A stretch of 64,000 nucleotides of DNA from Linum tenue (lineage: Eukaryota; Streptophyta; Magnoliopsida; Malpighiales; Linaceae), in the NCBI GenBank assembly GCA_946122785.1, contig CAMGYJ010000011.1, forward strand, positions 57,338,449 through 57,402,448. Reading direction: 5' to 3'. The notes under the pieces were generated by a model. It searched no databases. It was not told the DNA's origin and was given only the letters and a program-made list of their open reading frames with translations. Below are positions 36,526 through 47,248 of this stretch, piece after piece (position 1 is the first letter of the stretch; the number at the start of each line of letters is the position of its first letter). A program made the position numbers and the translations under genes.

Positions 36526-36537
36526 CAGGGGAGGATA
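36526..36537 (+). other. Copia polypurine tract
   Basis: AGGGGAGGA-type purine run directly before the right LTR, the plus-strand primer for reverse transcription. Confidence 0.8.
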
Positions 36538-36866
36538 TGTTGAAGAAGGAATCCTTGTCTCACAAGGATTAGGAAGCGCGCCAATGGAAGCTGTTCAAAT
36601 TACTGCTGCAAGTTTGAGCAATACTGCGTCGTTTGCTTTATTACCATGCTGGTCCTTTACTTTTGTTTTGTTATTTTTAGTCCAGTCAAGAGTTGTTAGT
36701 CTGTTGAGAGTCTTCTGCGAGTAGGTTGTTAGCTGGTTTGTGTTTAGCTTGATTCTCGGTTAGTGAAGTTGGGAGCAACCAATCTTGTGGTTTGCACTGA
36801 CAAGTATAAGTATTTGGCTTTCATTCAATAAAAGACTCGTCAGATTGCAATTTACAGTGTTCTATA
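36538..36866 (+). repeat. Copia right LTR, 329 bp
   Basis: Matches the left LTR from TGTTGAAGAAGG to a final TGTTCTATA, where the terminal CA has become TA. Confidence 0.93.
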
Positions 36867-37690
36867 GTGACCATAAGTGGCTGTCGGGCGGTGGGAGTAT
36901 AAAGGGGACTTCTTTGCTAGATTATGGGGGTAAGCTTTCGGTGGATACCTATCATCATCTTCCGTATCATCCATGGCTAAAGTCTGAAGAAAGAGTTCAA
37001 TAGAATTGAAATAGCTGATTACCAATCGAATTGGGAAGAGTAATTTTGCTGAAGTGGGGGAATTTCGGTGGAGCTAAATGGAGTCATCGCTTTCAAAGAC
37101 TCCAACCGCCGCTCCCACTCCCTCTTATTGGTGTACGACCTTGGGGAGGAGGATGGCGCCGGAATCTCTACTTGGGGTGAGATCCGTCGGAGAAGGTAGC
37201 CTAGTAGGCTTGGGTGGGGATGCTGCCGAAGAAATTAGATTTACTGGGGATAAGAAGAATTTTTTTTCATTTTTTAATAATTGTGAAAGTGAGTTGGAAT
37301 TTAAAAATTATTAAAAAATTTATTTTATTATTATTTAACTGCCACATCACACATTTAACAGTCAGCTATGTGAGTTGACTGCCACGTCAGACAAAGTTAA
37401 CGGAGTTGGACGAAAAGTGACCAAACTTGAAACATTTAACTAATCTTAGTGACCGTGAATGTAATTAAATATTTCTAGTAACTAATCTTGGCCCATTTTT
37501 AATTAAACTCGTCATGCCCTATTAGTTGACCACTTTCCACCCAATCTAACTCAGAATTCAAGGAAATATACGCAAAAACAAAAGCTGGAACTCACTAGTT
37601 GATTGTGTTCCAGGAAGCATCCTTTCTTTTATGTTTTGGACTGGCTAAGGGAGCAGATCTGGTGAGTAAATTTGTGGTAAGTAACCCCAT

Positions 37691-37998
37691 GCATAACCCA
37701 ATAAGAATCTGTAACATCAGCGCCTCCTTTTCTCTCCTGGAAAAATAATTAATTTTCTTTCTCTTAATCTTTAACGGACGATTTCTCAATCGTTTTAACT
37801 CGGAATTTAATTTTTTTTTGCACAGTTAGATCAGATTAATTTTTGCATAACCCAATAAGAATCTGCAACATCAGCGCCTCCTTCTCTCTCCTGGAAAAAT
37901 AATTAATTTTCTTTCCCTTAATCTTTAACGGACGATTTCTCAATCGTTTTAACTCGGAATTTAATTTTTTTTGCACAGTTAGATCAGATTAATTGTGC
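37691..37998. repeat. 154-bp tandem duplication
   Basis: Two copies starting at 37691 and 37845, both beginning GCATAACCCAATAAGAATCT, with few differences. Period 154 bp. Non-coding. Confidence 0.9.
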
Positions 37999-38066
37999 TC
38001 TTCAAAATGATATCCACTTTGATATTTTTTGGAACAAAAAAAATTTGTCATTTATTACCAGTCTAC

Positions 38067-38225
38067 ACCATATGGTATTGACTATACCATATGGTATTGA
38101 CTGGTATTAAATAACAGCATACCATATGGTATGAAAAATACCAGTCAATACCATATGTTGTTATTTAATATCAGTCAATACCATATGGTATTAAATAACA
38201 GCATACCATATGGTATGAAAAATAC
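38067..38225. repeat. Cluster of ACCATATGGT palindromes with inverted repeat
   Basis: The 10-bp palindrome ACCATATGGT occurs five times (38067, 38086, 38121, 38180, 38205). A 16-bp inverted pair, GGTATTGACTGGTATT at 38093-38108 and its complement at 38137-38152, flanks the third copy. A 40-bp block beginning GGTATTAAATAACAGC repeats at 38103 and 38186. The block can fold into a large hairpin and may be the remains of a palindromic MITE. Confidence 0.85.
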
Positions 38226-39039
38226 CACCTCATACTAGGGTGATATAGTATGGTATGGAGTTGGTAACGAGAGGTTTGAAATTTTTTCTCACAGAAAATT
38301 TTGAAATCCAATAGATCATGATTAAATCGTTCCTTTTATGCAAAAATTTTCGAAAATGACTAAACAATGAAGAAGATAACATATGGTATGGAGTTGGTAA
38401 CGAGAGGGATGAAATTTTTTTTCTCAAAAAATATTGAAAATTGATATCATTTTGTAGAGCACAACGAACTCGTTCCATCTGTGGAAAAAAAATTGAAATC
38501 CGAGTTAGAATGAAGAAGATATGATTCAATTAAGAAAACTAGGGAAAATAAATTCCTTTAATTCTCCACCCTTAGCTATGTAGTCACTTAAAAGAAGGGT
38601 CCAGATTTGGTTACTCATTGTTACTCACCTTAAGGTTACTCACCCTATCTTGAGCCTAGCCAATGATCACAAAAACAGGAAACGACGACAATCAGTTATA
38701 AACGCGCTGCTACGGATCGGGAAATCACCGGAATCGACAAAGGAAGAATACGAAAGCGAGAATCGAAAAAACACAGACACACGATTTACGTGGTTCACTA
38801 ACACGATGTGTGTTAGCTAGTCCACGGGCGAGAGAGAGCCAGTTTCACTATATCGAGGAGATTACAGATTATAGAGGAGTATGAGAAGTATTTATAGTAC
38901 TTCTCCATGTGGGTCCACACCTAATCCAATCTGACAAAGGAAACGGTTACAGACCAGGCCTAGAACCCGAACCCAAATAACATTGAGCCCATACACCGTG
39001 GACATCCCCACCACCAATTCTATGGTAAACTCGGGAAGG
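38226..39039. other. AT-rich DNA and a possible LTR fragment
   Basis: GGTATGGAGTTGGTAACGAG occurs near 38254 and 38386, a short duplication. The part 38640-39010 contains ACGATTTACGTGGTTCAC, a motif often seen in plant retrotransposon LTRs, but neither ends nor PBS were found. No gene. Confidence 0.35.
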
Positions 39040-40481
39040 AGAAGGGTATTCTGAAAAGTGAAAAGACTTAATAAAGAAGTCTACTATGCCATATATGATC
39101 AGAAAAGAATGTTAGAGTTAAAGTTTGAACAATTACAAACAACAATTTTTCTTAATCCCACTAAGGCTCTTGTAGGAGAGGAAGCTGATTTGGCTAAGGA
39201 GTATAGCGATTTTCAAAAGGCTAAAGAATTGTTTTATCAGTAGAAATAGAGAACACAGTGGGTGCAAGTAGGGGATATGAACACTACTCAAGTTAACAAA
39301 GTTGTCAACCAAGAGTGTGCATAGCACGAAGATATGGAAGTAAAGGTTCCCCGACTTTGATTATTCTCGAGGCACCACCGATGATTGATAGAGCTTACCA
39401 TTGTTTTTGTCCTACAAGTGGTTTGAGTACGGGTGTTTGGGGGCAAGCAAAAGTTCAAGTGTGTGTTGGGGGGGGGGGGGGAGGGAATCGGGTTACATTA
39501 CACACTTTTGTACCCCTTTACTTGTGATGTTTGATGTGATGAAAGCATTATCACTATAATATACATGGAAGAATATTTCCCCTCGTAGCATAGTAAAAGT
39601 TGATTTGATGAAAGCTTTCGACTCTGTTGATTGGCATTTCCTACTGACTGTTTTGGAAGCAATGGGATTTCCCAGTTTATTTCTTAGATGGATCTCTATG
39701 TGTGTTACAACCCCTAAAATTAGTGTGGGGTTTAATGGAGGGGTAGTGGGGTATTTTGCAGCACAAAAGGGTCTGCGGCAAGGAGATCCACTGTCTCTTT
39801 ATTTGTTTGTTGTTGCAATGGAGGTGTTCAGTTGCCTTATGGAAGAAGCAGTTTCTGAAAATAGATTTTCATTTCATCCTCTGTGTAAAATGATTGGTCT
39901 AACACATATAATGTTTGTTGATGATCTGCTGTTGTTCGCTAATGGGTCCAATAATGGTTTACAGTGTATTCAGAGAGTATTGTCTGATTTCAGAATTTTG
40001 TCAGGGCTAAATTCAAATCCTTCCAAATGTGAATCATACTGTGGGGGTTTGCCTCAGGAGTGGAAAGAGAGTATGGCTGCTTATGCAGGATATAAGTTAG
40101 GTACCCTTCCAGTTAGGTATCTGGGGGTTCCTTTGATTTCAAGCAAGCTCACAGTTAAAGCCTATCGACCCTTGATAGATAAACGGTTGGGCAGAATACA
40201 AAACTGCAGGTCAAAACTTTTGAGTTATGCTGGGAAGCTTCAACTTGTGATGTCTGTTCTTTACAGCTTTGTACAATTCTGGATGGTGATTTTTGTTCTT
40301 ACCAAAGAAAGTCATTAAGGAAATTGAGAAACTCTGTAGTAATTTTCTATGGGGAGTGGGCTCTGAAGGTAAACTTCGAGCTAATGTTGAATGGAGCAGG
40401 ATCTGTTTTCCTAAAAAAGAAGGAGGCTTAGGAGAACACAAGTGTCTATCGATCTGTCCCTTTAGTGTGCACGATAGGTAA
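39040..40481 (+). pseudogene. L1-type LINE fragment with reverse transcriptase
   Basis: An open stretch at 39605-40318 encodes RT motifs: KAFDSVDWHFL, GLRQGDPLS and the catalytic FVDD (near 39917; the usual form is YADD), followed by YLGVPL. Upstream, 39058-39243 shows the helical ORF2 segment before RT, with an in-frame stop and then a large deletion in between. No endonuclease, 3' end or target duplication was seen. It belongs to a different L1 lineage from the 47-56 kb copies. Confidence 0.8.
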
Positions 40482-40603
40482 AACTAATTGAATTGAGCTA
40501 AATTCGTAATGCACATATACGTGAGCCTTGACTGAGGTGACAATGGTCTTGAGGGGATGCCAACTATAGCTTAGGAATCTCCAACTGCCCACCTGCTAAG
40601 TAC

Positions 40604-42597
40604 ACTACAACAAATTCGGCCTATTAGGACAAAAAACTTATTTTGTCATTTTTTGTTTGTCACAATAGGTACGCTGATATGACTTAAAATAATATATGTC
40701 CTATTTGGTATGATCTAATGTGACAAAAACATTGTTGTCAGAATAAGTCGTCATTTAAAGTGAGTAATGTGACAAATATTTCGTGTCACAATTAAGTTGT
40801 CACAATATGCATCCCATATCGGGATGTAAGATACACAAAAGTGACAAATTATATCGTCATAGTAGCTTTTGTCATATTATGTCTTCCTAAATTGTTTAAA
40901 TGACAAAATATTTCGTCACAATAGATAACAATAATCCCATGACAAGCTGAACAAAAGGGCATGTTCGTCATAATATAGTGTTTTCAACTTTGACAAAAGG
41001 GCATGTTCGTCATAATATAGTGGTTTCGGCTTGACAAAAGGCATGTTCGTCATAATATAGCGGTTTTTGTTTTTGACAAAAGGCATTTTTCGTCAGATTT
41101 GCTTGTGTTCAGTCCCTCCCACAAACCCAAATTTTAGTCCCGCCAATGTTTACTGTCCACTTGTCAATCCCCCAATTTTTTAGACCCCAATTTTCAGTCT
41201 AACCGACACAATTTCAGTGATTTTGAATTTTTTAACAAAATTTATGGCTCCAAAAATTTCCTATTCGCCAAAACTTGCCCCCTAAAAATTTGAAAATTTT
41301 CCCTTCTAAAAAAAAACCCCCTTACCCTAAATTCCAAATGAGATGTCCGCCCCTCTGCCCTCTTTTATCTCTCCCCATTTACTCTTTCTTCCCCTTTTTC
41401 AACTTTCCTTCTTTTCCACCCTTCTTCGTTCTCTTCAAAATATGACCCTTCACATGCTCCCCTACTCTTAAAGAAAACGATGTATGCATCTCTTCCTTCC
41501 TCTTCAAAAAGATCACCGCTAGCTGCCTCCTCTAGCGATAATCAGCGACGGTGGCGGAGAGATTGAGACCGACAATGATTGTCGAGATCCAACGACGATG
41601 GCAGAGAGATCGAGAGACAAGGGGCGGAGAGATTGACAGGCGACGGGCGGGAGATCAACAAGCGACGATCAGATAGATCGACATGAAACGGATGGAGAGA
41701 TCGACAGGCGACGATGGCGTCGAGCTCAAGAGGTGACGGGCAGATCGAGAGGTTGCGATGGAGGAGCATTCCAGCAAGAGCGATTGGACTACTTTGACTT
41801 TTTTTGCAGGTTAGGCTTCGGCGGAAAGAAGGGGTTTCAGCGGGGTAGGGGCTGAGGGTGAGGCGGTGGAGATAGGAGGAGATGGTCTCGAAGGCCAGAC
41901 GAGTTAAGGTCGGTTGGAGATCGACGAGGTACAAGGTCCGGTGCGAGACTAGCAGCCACGGTGGGAGAAGGATTCTGATGTATGCATTTTTTTTTTCTTG
42001 TGTTTGTTATTTTTTTAAGGTTTCCAATTCTGGGTTTGAGGAGGAGAAGGAGCAATTCTGGATTTGGTTAGTTTGGATGGGTTGTAATTGCTGGGTTAGC
42101 GAAGCTTTTTTGGGTTTGTGAAACTTTTATGGGATTGTGAATGAAGAACAAATTGTGATAACAAAGCTTTGTTGGATTTGTGAGTTCCCTTTTTATCAAT
42201 TTGGATTTGCGAGATGGGCATAATCGACGGAGAATAAAAATCATTGTCTTCACTTGTGACAAAATGTAGTCGTCACAATATACAATTATGACAAAATATA
42301 ATCGTGTAATATGACGAACAATTCTCTCAAAATCACCAGATTATGACAACTATAATGACAAAATATGTCGTCATAAGATCTCTGTTTGTCACAATAGACT
42401 ACCCAGAACCTCAGTTATACTGAAAGCAAATGTGACAACCTTGTTTTCATTTTTTTGTCACATCTGACCTATCTTGACGGCAATAAAATGACAAAACTTT
42501 GTGACAACACCTTTTTTCATATTATACCTAATATGACAAAAACAGTATCTAATATGACAAATTTGTCTCATCATAATAGGCCGAATTTGTTGTAGTC
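40604..42597. mobile_element. CACTA-like non-autonomous element
   Basis: The left end CACTACAACAAATTCGGCCT is matched on the reverse strand at the right end by ACTACAACAAATTCGGCC, with the terminal base changed. Both subterminal regions are filled with TGACAAAAT / GTCGTCACAA motifs in both orientations. A unit around ACAAAAGGGCATGTTCGTCA repeats three times between 40951 and 41060. The GC-richer centre (about 41540-41960) repeats GAGAGATCGACAGGCGACG-like units. No transposase. A matching 3-bp duplication is not obvious. Confidence 0.75.
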
Positions 42598-43512
42598 TAG
42601 GATACCACGACCCTTGGAATACAAAGAGTCACTTTACTGCATCCCTAGATTGGTTATTCTTGGCCTAGTTAGGAGTGGCTAGTGAGTGTGCATGGACTTA
42701 TAAATTTAAAGCTCGATCACAAGGTAATGATCACACTAGAGTTTCATTCGTTCTATCTATCTTGACACGAGACAAGGGAGAGCAATATCCGAGTGATTCT
42801 TTCTCAATTGAGTTCACCAAAGTTTATTTGGTTGCTTGTTGAATTTGTTAAGTTTCCTTTGCTTTAACCACAAACCAATCCCTAGATAACGTGTGAAAAA
42901 TTGAAGTAAGGGTAGATATACCACCCGGCCGGTTGATATTGAAATACTTATCCTATCATACACTGGTCTATAGGTTTCACTTGGTCTATAGTTTGGATTG
43001 TGTGTGTAGTGGTAGCCGAATCAATGGTTCAAGAGTCGTTGGCCAGATCTAGTGTGGCGGTCAAAGCCAGAGAGTCACGGCCATATATAAACCTATTAAC
43101 CTCCAACCCAGCAACATATATAAATCGATTGACTAGATAACAACGAAGTGAGAAGTAATTAACCTAGGGTATCAAAATCCATGAAATATGACCTTGGTAG
43201 CCACTATACTAGTAATGTCATTATGAGTTATACTTGGATCAAAATGGGATCGTTGCCTGATGTCCACCATTCAACATGCACAAAAGTGTATCAAGGTTCA
43301 ATATTCAAAGCACAAAAACTTGGTGGGCATTGCAAATTCAAAACATCAAAACATTCAAAGTCTTGTCCACCAAGGATCAATCATCCAATAAAACAGTTAA
43401 GCATCATGCAATTGATCATGAAACAATCATTCCCTCACAAAATTGTATCATTCAAGCAGACATTCCCTATTTACTTAAGCATAATCATTTTTTTCCCCTC
43501 CGATTTAGTTAA

Positions 43513-43514
<2 letters not shown>
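42598..43514. other. Non-coding DNA between CACTA-like element and (AT)n
   Basis: No recognisable gene. 40482-40603 and 42601 onward form the interrupted host site of the CACTA-like element and may themselves be old retrotransposon sequence. Confidence 0.35.

Positions 43515-43589
<75 letters not shown>
43515..43589. repeat. (AT)n microsatellite, 75 bp
   Basis: Uninterrupted AT dinucleotides. The Tyr-Ile repeat frames across it are artefacts. Confidence 0.98.
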
Positions 43590-43590
<1 letters not shown>

Positions 43591-43603
43591 CTAGGATGGT
43601 TAC

Positions 43604-43684
43604 CTTTTTGGGAGGCTTTGAATGGAAACTTGAAAATGAAAGCATCAAACAGAGGAGGAGAAGAAGAAGAGGGGATGGAGGCAT
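43604..43684 (-). CDS. Candidate first exon of a small secreted protein
   Basis: ATG at 43684, then 27 codons (MPPSPLLLLLLCLMLSFSSF then HSKPPKK) ending in a clean AAG|GTAACC donor. The sequence is a typical signal peptide. The presumed intron would begin with the (AT)n tract. I could not identify a second exon downstream on the minus strand. It could be the first exon of a secreted peptide gene or a chance open frame. Confidence 0.3.
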
Positions 43685-44275
43685 CAATTCATCATCGATC
43701 GTCCACCAGTACTTAGTTGTTCCGAAAGATGTATATATATGTGTGTTTATTGTTTAACAATGAACAAGGTGCGGTGAAAGTGAAGCTAGCGTTAATTAGA
43801 AAGCGGCGAGGAACGCGGAACGGATAGATGGAGTTAATTAATTATGAAAGCTAGCGGTGAGCAGCGGATAGTGGTGAAGCCTCTTAACGTAACTCAAACT
43901 CAGAAATCAGAATGTATGTAGCGGACGCAGCAGAACATTACGAAACAGAGAGCTGGAAATAAAAGCTGGCCGACAAAATCAGTCCAGTGTTTCCATTTTT
44001 CCTTAAAAACAAACAGACAGAGAGACAGACAGACAGAGAAATTAATTAAGTTAAACACGCACGAAGGATACTACATGACAACAATGAAAGAAGGGGGTAA
44101 GGCTAAGGGCTGTGGGGCGACATGACATGAAGAGAGAAAATTAAACGTACAACAAACACAGGGAAATGGAAACTAATTAAGCAACAACCTTACAACATTA
44201 TTACCGGCCGGCCACAAGCTTAACACTAATTCAGATAACGGCCCCAGCTAGCCTCGCCTCCTCTCGTACAGCTGA
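43685..44275. other. 3' flank of the ubiquitin-fold gene
   Basis: AT-rich DNA, no gene seen apart from the possible signal-peptide exon next to it. It contains the 3' UTR of the minus-strand gene ending at 44276. Confidence 0.4.
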
Positions 44276-44974
44276 TCACCTGCCCGCCGAGACCATGCTG
44301 CTGCTGGACGCGTCCCGGTTGACAGAAGTCCTCCACTTAGTCCTCTCGCCCAAGGGGTCCTCATCCTCTACATCCTCTCCGCTACCGCTGTCATAGCTGT
44401 CCCCCAACTTGGCACTCTCGGTCTCGGATAGCAGCTGGGCATCCACCAGAGTGTTGTTGGTGACAAGGTAAGAGATGATAGTCCTGTTCTTGTTCACGAG
44501 GGGAAACCGGGGCTGGCCCTCGGGCTGGAAGGAGAGATTTATTTTGGTTCCCGGTGGAAGATCCAACTCCCTAAAGAGGAATTCCTTCACCCCAAACACC
44601 AGGACTTCCTCTGAACACGGAAAAACCAGTTGATGGTCTTGAAACCCTCTACCATTCACCTTCACAACAAGATTTACTCCGAATCTATTGTCCTCGGTCA
44701 ACGTCAGCCGGATTGGTGGTATTGCAGCTGTTTCAGCTCGGATGTTCAATTCCTCCAGCGTCTGCTCATCGTCCACCATGGTTATCGTCTCCGTGGCTAC
44801 GGGCTCCCACATGATCGTCAACATCTGTCGGTGAGCTTCCACCTTGAAGGTTTCTTCGATCCACCCTTTCACCTCTTTGACCTTCTGATCGAAACGAAAC
44901 CTGCCAGAGAAATTCATCGTTCGGGCTCGGGGATTGCCACGACTCACCGCGGTGAAGTTGAGTATGGCGCTCAT
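44276..44974 (-). CDS. Tandem ubiquitin-fold protein of unknown function
   Basis: Intact intronless frame of 232 residues. Residues about 3-78 (ILNFTAVSRG, then FRFDQKVKEVKGWIEETFKV and LEELNIR) and about 97-185 (VNLVVKVNGRGFQDHQLVF, then VKEFLFRELDLPPGTKINLSF and NTLVDAQLL) each have the strand, helix and strand order of a ubiquitin-like beta-grasp domain. There is no C-terminal Gly-Gly, so conjugation is unlikely. An acidic, Ser-rich tail (DSYDSGSGEDVEDEDPLGER) closes the protein. I cannot name the family. A soluble scaffold or adaptor role is a guess. Codon use and the intact frame argue for a real host gene. Confidence 0.72.
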   Translation of the reverse strand: MSAILNFTAVSRGNPRARTMNFSGRFRFDQKVKEVKGWIEETFKVEAHRQMLTIMWEPVATETITMVDDEQTLEELNIRAETAAIPPIRLTLTEDNRFGVNLVVKVNGRGFQDHQLVFPCSEEVLVFGVKEFLFRELDLPPGTKINLSFQPEGQPRFPLVNKNRTIISYLVTNNTLVDAQLLSETESAKLGDSYDSGSGEDVEDEDPLGERTKWRTSVNRDASSSSMVSAGR

Positions 44975-45067
44975 TTTTTTCTTTTCTTTTCACAGAGCAG
45001 CTTCTTTGTGTATTTGTTTCCTTCTTTTGGGCTGGGCGCACAATAACTAACAGCCATACAAGCTTGC

Positions 45068-45076
45068 ATTTTATAG
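45068..45076 (-). promoter_or_regulatory. Candidate TATA box of the ubiquitin-fold gene
   Basis: CTATAAAAT on the minus strand, about 95 bp upstream of the ATG at 44974. Confidence 0.6.
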
Positions 45077-45503
45077 GCAGACTTTCAACACACCACCAAG
45101 CTTATAATATTACTATATTAAAAATGCTAGTAATTAGGTGAACCGCGCCGCTTTAAACTTTTCCTTCTTCTTTTACATATTTTTTTTTATTCCACACTAT
45201 ATATTATGCAACCAGCAGCACTCCAGTCCTCAATATATCTGTCTCTCACATACATGACATCTCATTTTATTTTAGTTGAGTTGACTGATACAGCAATAAA
45301 TATATTACTCTCTCCAAATACTGTTTCACAATTTAATAAATCTGCAACTCATATCTGCTTCACAATCTACACCTCTCTCAATCTCCCAAGTAAGCAAGCC
45401 CACGGCACGCAACGCAAGTATGAAATGTGCGCAAGGAGTTACATGCAAAAACATAATTAGAATTAATAAACCAAACTTTGACAAAACCGGCACCATTGAA
45501 CAA
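45077..45503. other. Upstream region of the ubiquitin-fold gene
   Basis: AT-rich, no gene seen. Confidence 0.4.
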
Positions 45504-45725
45504 CTAGGGATTACGTTCTTTCCACAAGAACCATTGTAACACGCACCATTGCTCTAGCACCTCTCCTTCATGATTCTCTATAAACTTCTTCATCCATTCG
45601 CAACATGAGGAACCCTCTCGGGCTTTAAAACAATTCTGAACCTTGAACGTGCACCAAATTCTCAACACCCATTCACACACCCCAAAAGGGTGGGTTGGGT
45701 TTCTTTTGTCGTATAGAACTGACAC
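45504..45725 (-). pseudogene. Short LINE ORF2 3' fragment
   Basis: A minus-strand open frame ending WCVLQWFLWKERNP resembles the W-x-LWKERN signature near the ORF2 C-terminus of plant L1 elements (compare LHAFAWELWKERNNRSF in the LINE at 51898-56611). Short and isolated, so a weak call. Confidence 0.4.
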
Positions 45726-47248
45726 TTGTCTTTAGCTCGTGTGCTGCGCTTATTGACACGGTCACTAGTGGGTAGCACTTTCCTTGCAAAAGGGCTTCCC
45801 CTGTGGGGGAATTCTCATCGACCATAGCTTATTCCAAGAATCTGACTACCAACTTGTTCGATAATTCTATCCAACTCCTTGTTACCTCTCAACAAAATTT
45901 GGTAGATTGGCGTAGCCATGGTCGATTCAAAGTATGCCTCCACAAGTGTCGTGTCCCATTGTTCCATCTCCACACGTGCTTATATTCATGGGAGTTGGTA
46001 GGTATTCATTGATGAGCGAGCATGTTACAATTATTTGTGCTGCTGATTTTGGATTTCAATGATTTAGAAGCAGCATTTCTCTGAATCAATCGGTAATGAT
46101 CAAGTTGAAATTTGGAATGTGATTGTGATCATGAGTTGGGTATGCTCTAGTAATGCATGTCTGGCATTAGGTATAGGATTTTGATATCCTCTCAGCGGTG
46201 GCAATGTTGTTGATCAACGTGGAGAAATAAGCAAACTAAACTGCTTATTCATAACAATACGCCCGTACATATATGTAGTGTAGTGTGCCGACTAGACTAG
46301 TTAGAGACTGGTTTGGTTTTGGTTACCATGTGGAATGATTGATGGGACGCTCCCACCCACCCTCTACACCATGCACAGAGAATCAATCAAATAAGGCGTG
46401 GCGTCACCCCTCTTTCATTGCTCCACCACAGAACAGAGGTCAGGTCAGGGGAGTCATTAATGAATGAAGTTTAATAAATAGTCCAAAACATTCATGGAAG
46501 AGCCCATCAAACGTGCAGGGTGGGGAAAGTGAAATTTGTTCTCTTCCCCTCCCGGGAATGGAAGGAAAGAGCTGTTTCTGAAACCTGCTGCATGCTGTCA
46601 AACGTACGTACGTAAACCCATTAAACAAAAAGCTAGACTGAGTGCAGGCTTTTTGCTTTGAGATGAGATGGTGGACACCACAGGACAGCACGCGGCTGGA
46701 AAGTAAGGACAAGGGAAGGGATTTGGAGCAGGAATCAATCCTACGTACTAGTACTGCTGCTGTTGACTTGAGGAGGGGACGGGTGAAGCTATTTGCTTCC
46801 GTAGTATTGATTTTGCTTCTGTATTTATTTTACAAGCTAAGTGGTGTGGTGAAGTGATTACCTGTCCAACATAAATTGCCCGACTGCATTATATTGAATG
46901 AAGAGAAGTTGGCAGAAGAGAAGAGAGAGCTCAGATGGTTTCTGAACCGTGAAACAAACACATAACTTAAAACATGTCTTTCATCAAGTGCCTGCCAGCT
47001 CAGGGGCGGAGCTATGTAGCTCTCGGGGGGCAACTTACGTGTAAAGTCCTATGAACTTTTGAGAATTATGTGTAAAATCAACGTTAAATATATTTAAAAT
47101 CCGAGTGACACATTGTTGACATAATCTTTTTATAATCTAGTGGATTTATAGTTGAATTGCAGCCAAAAGGTACAAGATTCGAGCCTGGTAGGCCGCGTTA
47201 TTATTATTTTTACTTATTTTTTATTTTATTTTCAGTTTAATTCTTCAA
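45726..47248. other. Non-coding DNA
   Basis: No gene I can support. GGGGCGGAGCTATGTAGCTC near 47004 resembles the start of a hAT-type MITE, but no matching right end was found. Confidence 0.4.

Larger units (their letters stand above)
31885..36866 (+). mobile_element. Ty1/Copia LTR retrotransposon, complete structure, broken coding
   Basis: Two LTRs (31885-32217 and 36538-36866), a PBS just after the left LTR (32220-32231), a purine tract just before the right LTR, and a 5-bp target duplication GTGAC (31880-31884 and 36867-36871). Internal order is gag, protease, integrase, reverse transcriptase, RNase H, which defines Copia. LTRs differ by about 4 substitutions and several 1-3 base indels, so the insertion is recent. 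Confidence 0.93.
31174..37490. mobile_element. Mutator-like element with very long inverted arms, split by a Copia insertion
   Basis: The left arm (about 31174-31635) is the reverse complement of the right arm (about 37075-37490) over some 420-460 bp. It includes TTGGTCACTCTCCGTCCAAC and TGACGTGGCAGTTAAATAAT and continues into GC-rich sequence around CGACGGATCTCACCCCAAGT. The same terminal family bounds the Pack-MULE at 61243-62543, which has a 9-bp duplication. The right terminus here lacks the last 45 or so bases, so no duplication can be checked. The GC-rich inner arm sequence suggests captured gene DNA of unknown origin. The Copia element at 31885-36866 sits in the interior. Confidence 0.75.

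Noticed and set aside
43181..43594. Frames ending in long Tyr-Ile repeats
   Set aside because: Artefact of the (AT)n microsatellite.
46440..46857. Small frames on both strands with a hydrophobic stretch
   Set aside because: No start context, no family and no splice support.
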